Positions 45,408-54,297 of a DNA stretch of 64,000 bases are shown piece after piece. Numbering within the stretch: position 1 is the first letter of the stretch; every line of letters begins with the position of its first letter. The translations under genes were made by a program, and so were the position numbers. The notes below the pieces were generated by a model that was not told the origin of the DNA, did not search any database, and worked only from the letters and a program-made list of their open reading frames with translations. The stretch is from Rhodospirillaceae bacterium (GTDB lineage Bacteria; Pseudomonadota; Alphaproteobacteria; Rhodospirillales; Rhodospirillaceae). The stretch is from assembly GCA_029245025.1 (NCBI GenBank), contig JAQWQC010000002.1, forward strand, positions 1 through 64,000, written 5' to 3'.

Positions 45408-45746
45408 CTACTCGGCGTTGGGCATATCGGCGGGGTTATGGTCCGCCAATTTCTGGAATCCTTTGGTAGGAAAAGCGCCGCCATAACCTGGTTGGTCAAC
45501 GACCGTCACAGCCACGTCATCAACCCGCGCCAATGTTGGTCCCTTTCGGCACAAGTCAATGAGCCGGACCACAGTCTCTTGTGGCCCATTAGCAAGAACT
45601 TCAACCGTGCCATCGGTCAAGTTACGCACCCAACCAGCAAGACCAAGTTCTATCGCCCGCTCCACAGTCCAGCCGCGGTACCACACGCCTTGAACTCTGC
45701 CCGAAATACGCAAACCAACGGTGGTTACGTCACCGCGTGGCTGCAT
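45408..45746 (-). CDS. acyP: acylphosphatase
   Basis: The 112-residue protein has GRVQGVWYRGWT (substrate-phosphate Arg) and GWVRNLTDGTVEV (catalytic Asn), both diagnostic. It hydrolyses acyl phosphates. A 20-residue C-terminal extension after GGAFPTKGFQ is longer than in most small acylphosphatases. Its start abuts the stop of the pccA-type gene without a gap, so it is the last gene of that operon. Confidence 0.92.
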   Translation of the reverse strand: MQPRGDVTTVGLRISGRVQGVWYRGWTVERAIELGLAGWVRNLTDGTVEVLANGPQETVVRLIDLCRKGPTLARVDDVAVTVVDQPGYGGAFPTKGFQKLADHNPADMPNAE

Positions 45747-47741
45747 CTATTCGAATTCCATGATGATTTGATCTACCGCGAGTGAGGCGCCTGCTTCTTC
45801 AGGAATCTTTTTGACGACGCCATCGCGTTCGGCTTTAAGCACGTTCTCCATCTTCATCGCTTCAACGATAGCGAGATTTTCACCCGCTTTGAACTGCTGA
45901 CCTTCTTTGACTTCAACGGACACCAGCAGCCCAGGCATGGGGGAAAGCAAGAAGCTGGACATATCCGGTGCGACTTTGACCGGCATAAGCTTTACCAACT
46001 CAGCTTCGCGCGGGGTATAGACCCTGGCTTCAACCTTGGCCCCATTATGGAACAGGAGATAGCCAATACCATCGCGATCAACCTGAATGCACACGTCTTT
46101 GCCGTCCACGGACCCAATAAACAACGGCTGACCAAAGGTCCATGCACTATCAACTTCAATACGGCGGCGACCAATCTTCACTGAGCCACTAATTCCTTCT
46201 TCTGCAGCATCGGAAATCTCGACCGCACGCTGCTTTCCGCCAATGTCGACCACCCAGCTATTCGAGACCGACTCCTCATGCCCTTCAAGGCGGCCACTTA
46301 TGTGGGCTGCTCTGTTGGAATGAGCGCGATGAATTAGGGCGGCAACAGCAACCAATGGCGTTGGGTCATCTGGCGGCAAGTCGGCATCGGAGAATCCATC
46401 AGGATACTCTTCAGCGATAAAGTTAGTGGTCAGTTGGCCTTTTATAAACCGGTCCTTCCCCATCACTGACGCCAGGAAGGGAATATTGTGACTGATGCCG
46501 CGAATATAATATTGATCCAACGCGTCCCGCATATGAGCAATGGCTTCCTTACGGGTCTTACCCCAGGTGCACAGTTTGGCGACCATTGGGTCATAGAACA
46601 TCGAAATTTCGCCGCCTTCGTATACACCAGTATCAACGCGGACGTTCTTTGACTCCTCTGGCGGACGATAAGTGACGAGGCGACCGGTAGATGGCAGGAA
46701 ATTACGGTATGGATCTTCCGCGTAGACACGGCTTTCCATCGCCCAGCCGTTCAATTTAACATTGGACTGTTTGACTGTGAGCTTTTCACCGTTGGCGATC
46801 TTGATCATCCACTCGACAAGATCGATGCCAGTAATCAGTTCTGTAACCGGGTGTTCAACCTGCAGGCGGGTGTTCATTTCCAAGAAATAGAAATTGCGCT
46901 TGGCATCAACAATGAATTCGACAGTACCAGCCGAAACGTAATCCACTGCTTTGGCCAGCGCGACGGCCTGCTTACCCATAGACTTGCGGGTCTTCTCATC
47001 GATAAATGGGCTTGGCGCCTCTTCAATGACCTTCTGATGTCGACGCTGGATGGAGCACTCACGCTCGCCAACGTAGATGCAGTTGCCGTGGCGGTCAGCC
47101 AGCACTTGAATTTCAATATGGCGCGGTTGCTCGACAAATTTCTCTATAAACACGCGATCGTCACCGAAAGATGAGATGGCCTCCGACGTCGCCCGCTCAA
47201 ACCCCTCACGGGCTTCTGCATCATTGTGGGCGATGCGCATCCCCTTGCCGCCACCACCGGCAGAAGCTTTCAGCATCACAGGATAACCGATGCTTTTGGC
47301 TATCTCCACGGCCTCATCAGTGCCTTTTATTATGCCCATATGGCCGGGCACCGTAGACACACCAGCCTCGTCCGCCAGCTTTTTAGAGGTGATCTTATCT
47401 CCCATCGCCTCTATGGCCTTGGCATCTGGACCAATGAAAGCAATCTTCTCTCTCTTCAGGGCCTTCTGGAAATCTTTGTTCTCAGACAGAAAACCGTAGC
47501 CGGGATGAACAGCCTGGGCGCCTGTTCTCTTGCACGCCCGGATAATACGATCGGCCTTGAGGTAACTCTTGGCCGAGGTGGCCTCCCCGATCCGCACGGC
47601 TTCATCTGCCATCTGCACATGTAGCGCCTCTTTGTCCGCGTCGGAATAGACCGCTACCGTTTTGATGCCCATCTTACGCGCTGTCTTAATGACGCGGCAG
47701 GCTATTTCACCTCGGTTGGCGATGAGAATTTTATCGAACAT
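45747..47741 (-). CDS. pccA: acyl-CoA carboxylase biotin-carboxylase/BCCP subunit (propionyl-CoA carboxylase alpha type)
   Basis: The 664-residue protein has an ATP-grasp biotin carboxylase region (IANRGEIACRVIKTARKMG, KASAGGGGKGMRI, FLEMNTRLQVEHPVTE) and a C-terminal biotinyl domain with the biotin lysine in AMKMEN. A PCC-specific middle domain fits the length. With the carboxyltransferase upstream it carboxylates propionyl-CoA to methylmalonyl-CoA; a different short acyl-CoA cannot be excluded. Propionate handling is relevant to the PHA synthase in this window. Confidence 0.9.
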   Translation of the reverse strand: MFDKILIANRGEIACRVIKTARKMGIKTVAVYSDADKEALHVQMADEAVRIGEATSAKSYLKADRIIRACKRTGAQAVHPGYGFLSENKDFQKALKREKIAFIGPDAKAIEAMGDKITSKKLADEAGVSTVPGHMGIIKGTDEAVEIAKSIGYPVMLKASAGGGGKGMRIAHNDAEAREGFERATSEAISSFGDDRVFIEKFVEQPRHIEIQVLADRHGNCIYVGERECSIQRRHQKVIEEAPSPFIDEKTRKSMGKQAVALAKAVDYVSAGTVEFIVDAKRNFYFLEMNTRLQVEHPVTELITGIDLVEWMIKIANGEKLTVKQSNVKLNGWAMESRVYAEDPYRNFLPSTGRLVTYRPPEESKNVRVDTGVYEGGEISMFYDPMVAKLCTWGKTRKEAIAHMRDALDQYYIRGISHNIPFLASVMGKDRFIKGQLTTNFIAEEYPDGFSDADLPPDDPTPLVAVAALIHRAHSNRAAHISGRLEGHEESVSNSWVVDIGGKQRAVEISDAAEEGISGSVKIGRRRIEVDSAWTFGQPLFIGSVDGKDVCIQVDRDGIGYLLFHNGAKVEARVYTPREAELVKLMPVKVAPDMSSFLLSPMPGLLVSVEVKEGQQFKAGENLAIVEAMKMENVLKAERDGVVKKIPEEAGASLAVDQIIMEFE

Positions 47742-47780
47742 AAGTGGTACCCCCGTCTTACGACCGTTTCTTCTGCCGCG

Positions 47781-49313
47781 TTAAAGCGGAATGTTGCCGT
47801 GTTTCTTCCACGGATTTTTGATGTCTTTGGTCCGCAGCATGGCAAGTGCATTGCATACTCTGCGCCGGGTGCCATGGGGCATTATGACATCATCAATAAA
47901 CCCGAGATTGGCCGCGCGGAACGGATTGGCGAAATTCTCTTCGTATTCTTTTGTGCGGGCTGCAATTTTTTTGGCATCGCCAATATCTTTTCGGAAGATA
48001 ATTTCCACCGCACCCTTCGCTCCCATGACAGCAATCTCCGCCGTCGGCCAAGCAAAGTTAACGTCGCCACCGATGTGTTTGGAACTCATAACGTCATAGG
48101 CGCCGCCATAGGCCTTGCGCGTGATTACCGTGATCTTTGGAACCGTTGCTTCGGCGTATGCGAATAACAGCTTGGCGCCGTGCTTAATGATACCACCGTA
48201 CTCTTGATCGGTACCCGGCATAAAACCAGGGACATCGACAAAAGTAAGTAGAGGGATATTGAAACAATCACAAAAGCGCACAAAGCGTGCCGATTTGCGG
48301 CTCGATTCAATATCAAGACACCCCGCTAGCACCATTGGCTGATTGGCTATGATGCCAACCGTCTGACCCTCCATGCGACCAAAGCCGACAATCATGTTCT
48401 TGGCAAAGTGCTCACCGATCTCAAAGAAATCGCCTTCATCGACAACTTTACCGATGAGTTCCTTCATGTCGTAAGGCTTGTTAGGGTTATCGGGCACCAG
48501 CGTATCGAGGGAAAAGTCTTTGCGATCTGGTGGATCAACGGTGGGAATCACCGGCGGCTTCTCTTTGTTATTAAGCGGCAGGAAGTCTAACAGCCGACGC
48601 AATTGCAAAAGCGCTTCAACGTCGTTTTCGAACATGCCATCAGCGACACCGGATTTGGATGCGTGCGTCGTTGCACCACCCAATTCTTCTTGCGTGACGG
48701 TTTCATGGGTAACGGTTTTCACCACGTCTGGACCCGTGACAAACATGTATGAGGTGTCTTTGACCATGAAAATAAAATCGGTAATGGCCGGTGAATAAAC
48801 TGCTCCACCTGCACAGGGACCCATGACCATCGATATTTGTGGCACTACTCCGGACGCCAGAACGTTTTGATAAAATACGTCTGCGTACCCGGCGAGCGAT
48901 GCAACCCCTTCTTGAATGCGTGCACCACCAGAGTCATTCAAACCAATAACAGGCGCACCCACTTGGACCGCCTTTTCCATAACCTTAAGAATTTTGTTGG
49001 CGTGCGATTCAGAAAGGGAACCACCAAAAACCGTGAAATCTTGGCTAAAGACAAACACAGGACGCCCATTGACGGTGCCGTAGCCAGTAATAACACCATC
49101 CCCTGGAATTTTTTTCTTCTCCATGCCGAAATCGACGGAGCGGTGCTCGACAAACATGTCCCATTCTTCGAAGGAGCCAGGATCAAAGAGAACGTCTATG
49201 CGCTCTCGTGCCGTCAGTTTGCCCTTAGAGTGTTGAACATCAATTCGGCGCTGACCACCACCTAGTCTGGCCTCGGCTCGTTTTTCTTCGAGTTTCTGGA
49301 AAATTTCGCTCAT
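47781..49313 (-). CDS. pccB: propionyl-CoA carboxylase beta (carboxyltransferase) subunit
   Basis: The 510-residue carboxyltransferase shows [60 protein letters not shown] and [13 protein letters not shown], a set typical of PccB. It transfers CO2 from carboxybiotin to the acyl-CoA. It heads the pccB-pccA-acyP operon and is divergent from yciB. Confidence 0.94.
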   Translation of the reverse strand: MSEIFQKLEEKRAEARLGGGQRRIDVQHSKGKLTARERIDVLFDPGSFEEWDMFVEHRSVDFGMEKKKIPGDGVITGYGTVNGRPVFVFSQDFTVFGGSLSESHANKILKVMEKAVQVGAPVIGLNDSGGARIQEGVASLAGYADVFYQNVLASGVVPQISMVMGPCAGGAVYSPAITDFIFMVKDTSYMFVTGPDVVKTVTHETVTQEELGGATTHASKSGVADGMFENDVEALLQLRRLLDFLPLNNKEKPPVIPTVDPPDRKDFSLDTLVPDNPNKPYDMKELIGKVVDEGDFFEIGEHFAKNMIVGFGRMEGQTVGIIANQPMVLAGCLDIESSRKSARFVRFCDCFNIPLLTFVDVPGFMPGTDQEYGGIIKHGAKLLFAYAEATVPKITVITRKAYGGAYDVMSSKHIGGDVNFAWPTAEIAVMGAKGAVEIIFRKDIGDAKKIAARTKEYEENFANPFRAANLGFIDDVIMPHGTRRRVCNALAMLRTKDIKNPWKKHGNIPL

Positions 49314-49490
49314 TTGATCCCCTTTGCCGATGTCCGGCGCTACCTGGCCCGGTTACGGTTCTTAAACGTAGTACGGAGATAGCATACCCCAACGCCTGGG
49401 GAACGAAAAAAGACAGGCTTCATGCGGCTTTCAGGGAAAAACCGACAGTATTGATGGACAATGGTGGGGTTGGCTCCGTATACACTGGCT

Positions 49491-50057
49491 ATGAACCCAT
49501 TACTTAAGTTTGCCCTAGAACTCGGCCCGCTGGTCGTCTTTTTCTTTACCAACAGCCAACTCGGTATTTTTACAGCCACAATGGCTTTCATGGTGGCCAT
49601 CGTGCTATCGCTCGCGGTGTCCTATGCCATCAGCCGCACCATACCCACGATGCCACTCGTGACTGCTGTATTTGTGTTGGTCTTCGGTGGCTTGACGGTT
49701 TGGTTACAGGACGAGACGTTCATCAAGGTGAAACCGACAATCGTTAATCTTCTCTTCGCATCCATCCTCGCCTTCGGGCTTTTGACAGGCCGCCTGTTCT
49801 TAAAGATGGTGCTTGATTCAGCCCTGACGATGTCAGACACAGGATGGCTCATCATGACGCGGGCTTGGATAGGCTTCTTTATCTTCCTTGCCTTGCTCAA
49901 CGAAATCGTTTGGCGCACGGTTTCCACTGACACCTGGGTCACATTTAAAGTCTTTGGTGTGATGCCACTAACATTGCTTTTCAGTTTCAGCCTAGTACCG
50001 ATAATCATGAAACACACAATAGAACCTGCCGAAGAAGAAACAGGTAGCACCGAATAA
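49491..50057 (+). CDS. yciB: inner-membrane-spanning protein YciB (septation protein A)
   Basis: From ATG 49491 the 188-residue protein has about five membrane helices and the family signatures ELGPLVVFFFTN, the F-I-K-V-K-P-T region, and W-x-x-M-T-R-A-W with E-I-V-W-R-T. YciB/IspZ is linked to envelope integrity and septum formation; its exact activity is not known. An upstream ten-codon extension lacks support. Confidence 0.92.
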   Translation: MNPLLKFALELGPLVVFFFTNSQLGIFTATMAFMVAIVLSLAVSYAISRTIPTMPLVTAVFVLVFGGLTVWLQDETFIKVKPTIVNLLFASILAFGLLTGRLFLKMVLDSALTMSDTGWLIMTRAWIGFFIFLALLNEIVWRTVSTDTWVTFKVFGVMPLTLLFSFSLVPIIMKHTIEPAEEETGSTE

Positions 50058-50060
50058 ATA

Positions 50061-50837
50061 CTAAGCGCTTAACTTCAAGAATTTTTCGACGGATCGCACT
50101 TCACCAGCAAGGTTTGTAATCCGGTCCAGCGCTTCTTGATCCTCACCCCACTTTTCCATTTGCCAGACTTCATCGAGGGTGGCAGCAGCAGCAACCTCTG
50201 CACCCGATACTTTGCCATTCACAAGCGCCAAACCGAGAGATAATGAAGATGTTAGACCTGCAACAGCCTGCACAGTCGTTAACTCAATGGTGTTTAGCGC
50301 GCTGACCACCTTCTCTGCCTGGATATGCGACTTTTCTAGATGAGACAAAGGCATCAACCCCGCCCCAACGGACAAGATTACGCTATGGGTGTCCGCCAAC
50401 CAATCAAGTATAGGTTGCCATACAGAATTTTGTCGCTCCACCAGTTCAGCTGGACCGTCTGCTCGATAACATAAAAGATCTGTGTCTAGGTAACTAAGGA
50501 GATCTTCTACAACAGCCTCCATATTAGGACTGATCCGATCCAAAGCCGTATTGAGCAATTTGGTCAACGGCATTGATGTCGGATCAAAATACTCGACCTG
50601 GTCATCCCATTCTTTGGCGATCACTTTTGCAAGACTCTCTGACGAAGTCTCTAGTTTGGTGCGCCCAGGCGTGTGCAGAGGCCGACCATCCAAAGATATG
50701 CCAAATCCACCCGCCTCATTGACTACGGCCACTGATGTATAAACTCTCTTGCGCCGGGTCTCCGGATTCTGGAGCTTGACGACGTCGGCTTCAGTTTCTG
50801 GCAAAATGACTCTTCCGGGCTGCTTAATAGGTGTCAC
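50061..50837 (-). CDS. ATP12-family F1-ATPase assembly chaperone
   Basis: The 258-residue protein has RRKRVYTSVAVV, GISLDGRPLHTPGR, AKEWDDQVEYFDPTSMPLTKLLNTALD and LLSYLDTDLLCYRA, the conserved blocks of ATP12/AtpAF2. It is present in alphaproteobacteria and mitochondria, where it chaperones the F1 alpha subunit. The start is GTG, overlapping the TGA of a 26-codon ORF (GTGA). It ends 3 bases from the convergent yciB stop. Confidence 0.93.
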   Translation of the reverse strand: MTPIKQPGRVILPETEADVVKLQNPETRRKRVYTSVAVVNEAGGFGISLDGRPLHTPGRTKLETSSESLAKVIAKEWDDQVEYFDPTSMPLTKLLNTALDRISPNMEAVVEDLLSYLDTDLLCYRADGPAELVERQNSVWQPILDWLADTHSVILSVGAGLMPLSHLEKSHIQAEKVVSALNTIELTTVQAVAGLTSSLSLGLALVNGKVSGAEVAAAATLDEVWQMEKWGEDQEALDRITNLAGEVRSVEKFLKLSA

Positions 50838-50914
50838 AGGAGAATTCCCAGCGTTCTAGCGCACCCTCCGTCAGAAACGATGACCACCCCTGCGATTAGT
50901 GCGATCCGTTTCAT
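50834..50914 (-). CDS. candidate 26-residue hydrophobic peptide, coupled at both ends
   Basis: ATG (50912-50914) overlaps the TGA of the HAD phosphatase gene (ATGA), and its own TGA (50834-50836) overlaps the GTG start of the ATP12 gene (GTGA). The peptide MKRIALIAGVV... has a Lys-Arg start and a hydrophobic core, then one Cys. It could be a small membrane peptide or simply a coupling cistron that carries ribosomes to the ATP12 start. There is no homologue I recognise. Confidence 0.4.
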   Translation of the reverse strand: MKRIALIAGVVIVSDGGCARTLGILL

Positions 50915-51594
50915 GTCTTTGCCCCTTGCCCCAATAGGATAGCGATAACCTTTGGCAGATCCTGAAGCACCTCTACAATATGGTGACAACCTGCACGCTC
51001 AAGCTCGTACACCTGGTGGTTGCCCCAGGCTACACCAATGCCAAAAACCCCAGCATTCCGTGCCATTTCGAGATCGTATACAGTATCACCGACCATGACC
51101 GTGCGATAGGTCGGGACGCCGGTCTCGGCCATCGCCGACTGGATCATGCCGGGGTGGGGTTTGCTCGGGTTGGTATCAGGCGTTTGGATGGTGTCAAACC
51201 AGCCAGCCATATTGTAACGGGTGCAAAAATGATCGACACCCGGACGTGCTTTACCGGTGGCGATGCCCAACAAATACCCTGACTTACGAAGAGTCCGGAC
51301 GACCTCAAAAGCACCCTCGAATAGTGCCTCAGGGTTGGCCGGGTCCGCGCGCACGCGCAAAGCTTCCGCTCGGTAGGCCGCAAAAATGTCGGCATGGACA
51401 GCTGCGCTGGAGTCAGGAAAAAGGTATACGATCGCTTGGTCCAAAGATAAACCAATTATCCGGCTGACCGCATTTTCTGAGGGATGCGACACACCCACTT
51501 CCGTTGCCGCCATCTGCATGGCGTTGATGATGACCTGGCGGCTGTCGACCAGTGTTCCGTCAAGATCAAGTAGAACGAGAGAAAGATCAGCCAA
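50911..51594 (-). CDS. HAD-IA family phosphatase (phosphoglycolate-phosphatase-like)
   Basis: The 227-residue protein has motif I LDLDGTLVDS, motif II in L-G-I-A-T-G-K, the lysine in S-K-P-H-P, and motif III VGDTVYDLEMARNAG. The alpha-helical cap size fits Gph-type enzymes. The substrate is uncertain. It sits 11 bases after rluC in the same operon. Confidence 0.88.
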   Translation of the reverse strand: MADLSLVLLDLDGTLVDSRQVIINAMQMAATEVGVSHPSENAVSRIIGLSLDQAIVYLFPDSSAAVHADIFAAYRAEALRVRADPANPEALFEGAFEVVRTLRKSGYLLGIATGKARPGVDHFCTRYNMAGWFDTIQTPDTNPSKPHPGMIQSAMAETGVPTYRTVMVGDTVYDLEMARNAGVFGIGVAWGNHQVYELERAGCHHIVEVLQDLPKVIAILLGQGAKT

Positions 51595-51605
51595 AGGAAA
51601 CCGCC

Positions 51606-52577
51606 TTAGACATCATCAGCTTCGGACTCTTCAAATCCAAAGTAGGAGAATGTTTCCGCGATTTGTGGGGGCAGTGGTGCCGATACGGCCAAAGGCGGCC
51701 CCGACGGACGCGGAATTTTTATGCCTCGGGCGAACAGGTGGAGTGTTTTTGCGCCAGGCAAATCCGCCAAGAAAGCTGCACGACCGCCGTACTTTCCATC
51801 CCCTAAAATAGGTGTATCGATGGCAGCGCAATGGACCCGCAGCTGGTGGGTGCGACCCGTTCGCGGACGAAGGTCAAGCCAGGATACCTTCCCGGCGGCA
51901 CTGGCAATAACTTTGAAGTCCGTGATAGCGGATTTTCCGTGTTCGGCATCAACATGCATACGCTCGTCATTGGGGCCGCCTCTCTTCGCAACAGCCGCCT
52001 CGATTTGACCGTCCGGCACTTCGGGACAGCCGATCACAACAGCCCAATATAGTTTCTCGGTCTCCCGGTGACGGAACGCTTTGGTGAGGTCAGCCGCGGC
52101 TTTCGCTGAACGTCCAAGCAACAAAACACCGGCTGTGTCTTTATCAAGTCGATGGACCAAGCGAGGTCGATCCGGAGCTTCGAATTTAAGTTCATCCAAT
52201 GCACCGTCAATATGCGTGGTGACCCCGCTTCCGCCCTGAACGGCGACGCCGGCAGGTTTATTGACTGCTAACACATCGTCATCTTTGTAAAGAATACTGT
52301 CACGCAACAGCCTGACTAGATCAGGGTCAGGTTCTGAAAACCGGCCGGGGCGCGGGTTTTTCTTAAAACTGTCCGGCATTGGGGGTACGCGGACCTCCTG
52401 CCCCGGTACAAGACGAAGATTGGACTTGGCGCGCCCACCATCCACCCGCACTTGTCCTTTACGCAGCATTTTCTCCAACTGACCATGTGTCAGGGCTGGA
52501 AAATGACGCTTGAACCATCTGTCCAACCGAATGTCAGCTTCGTCCGCCGCTACCGATCTGTGATGAACGCCGCTCAT
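51606..52577 (-). CDS. rluC: 23S rRNA pseudouridine synthase, RluC/RluD family
   Basis: From ATG 52577 the protein has 323 residues: an S4-like RNA-binding domain (RLDRWFKRHFPALTHGQLEKMLRKGQVRVDG) and the synthase core with the catalytic Asp in HRLDKDTAGVLL and RTGRTHQLRVH. It modifies uridines in 23S rRNA; RluC is the likelier of the pair. The start overlaps the crcB stop by 4 bases. A much longer frame upstream only runs through crcB out of frame and is not used. Confidence 0.9.
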   Translation of the reverse strand: MSGVHHRSVAADEADIRLDRWFKRHFPALTHGQLEKMLRKGQVRVDGGRAKSNLRLVPGQEVRVPPMPDSFKKNPRPGRFSEPDPDLVRLLRDSILYKDDDVLAVNKPAGVAVQGGSGVTTHIDGALDELKFEAPDRPRLVHRLDKDTAGVLLLGRSAKAAADLTKAFRHRETEKLYWAVVIGCPEVPDGQIEAAVAKRGGPNDERMHVDAEHGKSAITDFKVIASAAGKVSWLDLRPRTGRTHQLRVHCAAIDTPILGDGKYGGRAAFLADLPGAKTLHLFARGIKIPRPSGPPLAVSAPLPPQIAETFSYFGFEESEADDV

Positions 52578-52960
52578 GCCAACAGCGCCCGAGCCATCGC
52601 CATGCCAGCAAACAACGCCCCGATACTCAACACAACAGAGCCTACAATATACCCACCTGCTGACAGCACCGCATTGCGTTCGATGAGCGAAGCAACGTCG
52701 AGAGAGAAGGCTGAAAACGTCGTGAATCCACCAAGCAAACCGACCATCAGAAAAGCCTGACCGGTCTGGCCGACGGACCAGCGAAGTGCGATAGCTGTGA
52801 CTAGAACGCCCATTATAAAAGAGCCGACGACATTGACAGATAATGTCCACCAGGGAAAACCTGCCCCAACGGCGCGTTGCATCAGCACCGTTACTAGATA
52901 GCGAGCGGCAGAGCCAATGGCTCCGCCTGCAGCGACAGCAGCGACTACCGTCCAGTTCAT
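52574..52960 (-). CDS. crcB: fluoride ion channel CrcB/Fluc
   Basis: The 128-residue protein has four membrane helices with GGAIGSAARY, the TLSVNVVGSFIMG Asn-containing stretch, and GLLGGFTTFSAFSLD, the fluoride-pore Phe/Thr/Ser motif. It exports fluoride as a dual-topology dimer. No fluoride riboswitch is visible; the gene is embedded between rarA and rluC with 4-base overlaps on both sides. Confidence 0.94.
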   Translation of the reverse strand: MNWTVVAAVAAGGAIGSAARYLVTVLMQRAVGAGFPWWTLSVNVVGSFIMGVLVTAIALRWSVGQTGQAFLMVGLLGGFTTFSAFSLDVASLIERNAVLSAGGYIVGSVVLSIGALFAGMAMARALLA

Positions 52961-54297
52961 TGATCGTCCTTTGGCTTGGCGTTCTTCTCGCGCCGCAGTT
53001 TATCCCAATAGGTCAGCCGTTTGCAGATTTCTCTCTCAAAACCACGGTCTGGAGGATCGTAGTATCTCTCACGAGCCATATCGTCTGGGAAATAGTCCTG
53101 TCCAGATAACCCATCTTCGCTATCGTGGTCATAGGCGTAGTCCTTGCCGTAGCCGAGGGTTTTCATCATTTGCGTTGGGGCATTGAGGATATGCTTGGGA
53201 GGCATCAACGAACCGGTATTCTGCGCGGCTGTTTTCGCCTGTTTGAACGCTCGGTAGGCCGCATTCGACTTAGGAGCCGTTCCTAAATAAAGAACGAGCT
53301 GCGCAATCGCCAAGTCTCCCTCTGGTGAACCGAGGCGATCATAGGTATCCCACGCTACCAACGCTTGAGTGATCGCTTGTGGGTCAGCCAATCCGATATC
53401 TTCAACCGCGAAGCGCGCCAATCTCCTTAAGATGTAAATGGGGTCTTCGCCTCCGTCGAGCATGCGGGATACCCAATACAATGCCGCATCAGGGTCAGAC
53501 CCCCGTAACGACTTGTGTACGGCACTGATCAGGTTGTAATGCCCCTCACTGTTTTTGTCATAGACGGGGGCTCTGCGCTGAAGTGTGGCCACAAGGTCAC
53601 TGGACGTCATCGGGTTAGGTTGCGGCGAAAGAGCGAGCAATTCTTCTGCGAGAGCCAAAATGTGTCTCCCGTCGCCATCTGCCATCGCGCGGAGTGCCGA
53701 CCTGGCTTCATCGTCCAATGGCAACGACTGTCCCACCTCACCTTCCGCGCGAACCAATAATGTCTCTAGGGCATCATCATCCAATCGATGCAAAACGAGA
53801 ACTTGGCACCGGGACAGCAGCGCGGCGTTCAATTCAAAAGACGGGTTTTCAGTTGTCGCACCGACCAGGACAATGGTGCCATCCTCAACCACTGGCAAAA
53901 ACGCGTCTTGCTGCGCCCGATTGAAGCGGTGGATCTCATCAACAAAAAGTAGAGTACCTTTTCTTTTCGCAGACCGATCGCGAGCTGCCGCAAACACCTT
54001 CTTGAGGTCAGCCACCCCCGAGAACACCGCCGACAAGGTCTCAAAATGAAGATCGGTCTGACCAGCCAGAAGACGTGCGATGGTTGTCTTTCCGCAACCC
54101 GGCGGCCCCCACAAGATGACAGACGATATGCGACCGGCATCGAGCATTCGCCCGACAGGTCCAGCGATGTCCAGGAGGTGTGATTGACCTACAACCGCGC
54201 GCAGGTCCCCAGGCCGCAAACGATCAGCGAGAGGCTGGCGCGGCGCCGGTGGTGCCGGTGCTGCAGCAGAATCTATGTCTTTAAATAACGAACTCAC
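52957..54297 (-). CDS. rarA: replication-associated recombination protein RarA (MgsA)
   Basis: The AAA+ protein has LADRLRPGDLRAVVGQSHLL, Walker A WGPPGCGKTT, Walker B FVDEIHRFN and the GATTENPSFELN sensor. The C-terminal tetramerisation region holds SAVHKSLRGSDPDAALYW. I choose GTG at 54297, which overlaps the degP stop (GTGA); an 18-codon longer frame would run back into degP. It acts at stalled replication forks. Confidence 0.93.
   Translation of the reverse strand: MSSLFKDIDSAAAPAPPAPRQPLADRLRPGDLRAVVGQSHLLDIAGPVGRMLDAGRISSVILWGPPGCGKTTIARLLAGQTDLHFETLSAVFSGVADLKKVFAAARDRSAKRKGTLLFVDEIHRFNRAQQDAFLPVVEDGTIVLVGATTENPSFELNAALLSRCQVLVLHRLDDDALETLLVRAEGEVGQSLPLDDEARSALRAMADGDGRHILALAEELLALSPQPNPMTSSDLVATLQRRAPVYDKNSEGHYNLISAVHKSLRGSDPDAALYWVSRMLDGGEDPIYILRRLARFAVEDIGLADPQAITQALVAWDTYDRLGSPEGDLAIAQLVLYLGTAPKSNAAYRAFKQAKTAAQNTGSLMPPKHILNAPTQMMKTLGYGKDYAYDHDSEDGLSGQDYFPDDMARERYYDPPDRGFEREICKRLTYWDKLRREKNAKPKDDQ

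Noticed and set aside
52578-52850. N-terminal extension of the pseudouridine synthase
   Set aside because: The extra 91 codons run through crcB in another frame; the S4-like domain begins right after the ATG at 52577.
52574-54297. Fluoride riboswitch for crcB
   Set aside because: crcB overlaps rarA and rluC by 4 bases each and has no leader in which a riboswitch could sit.
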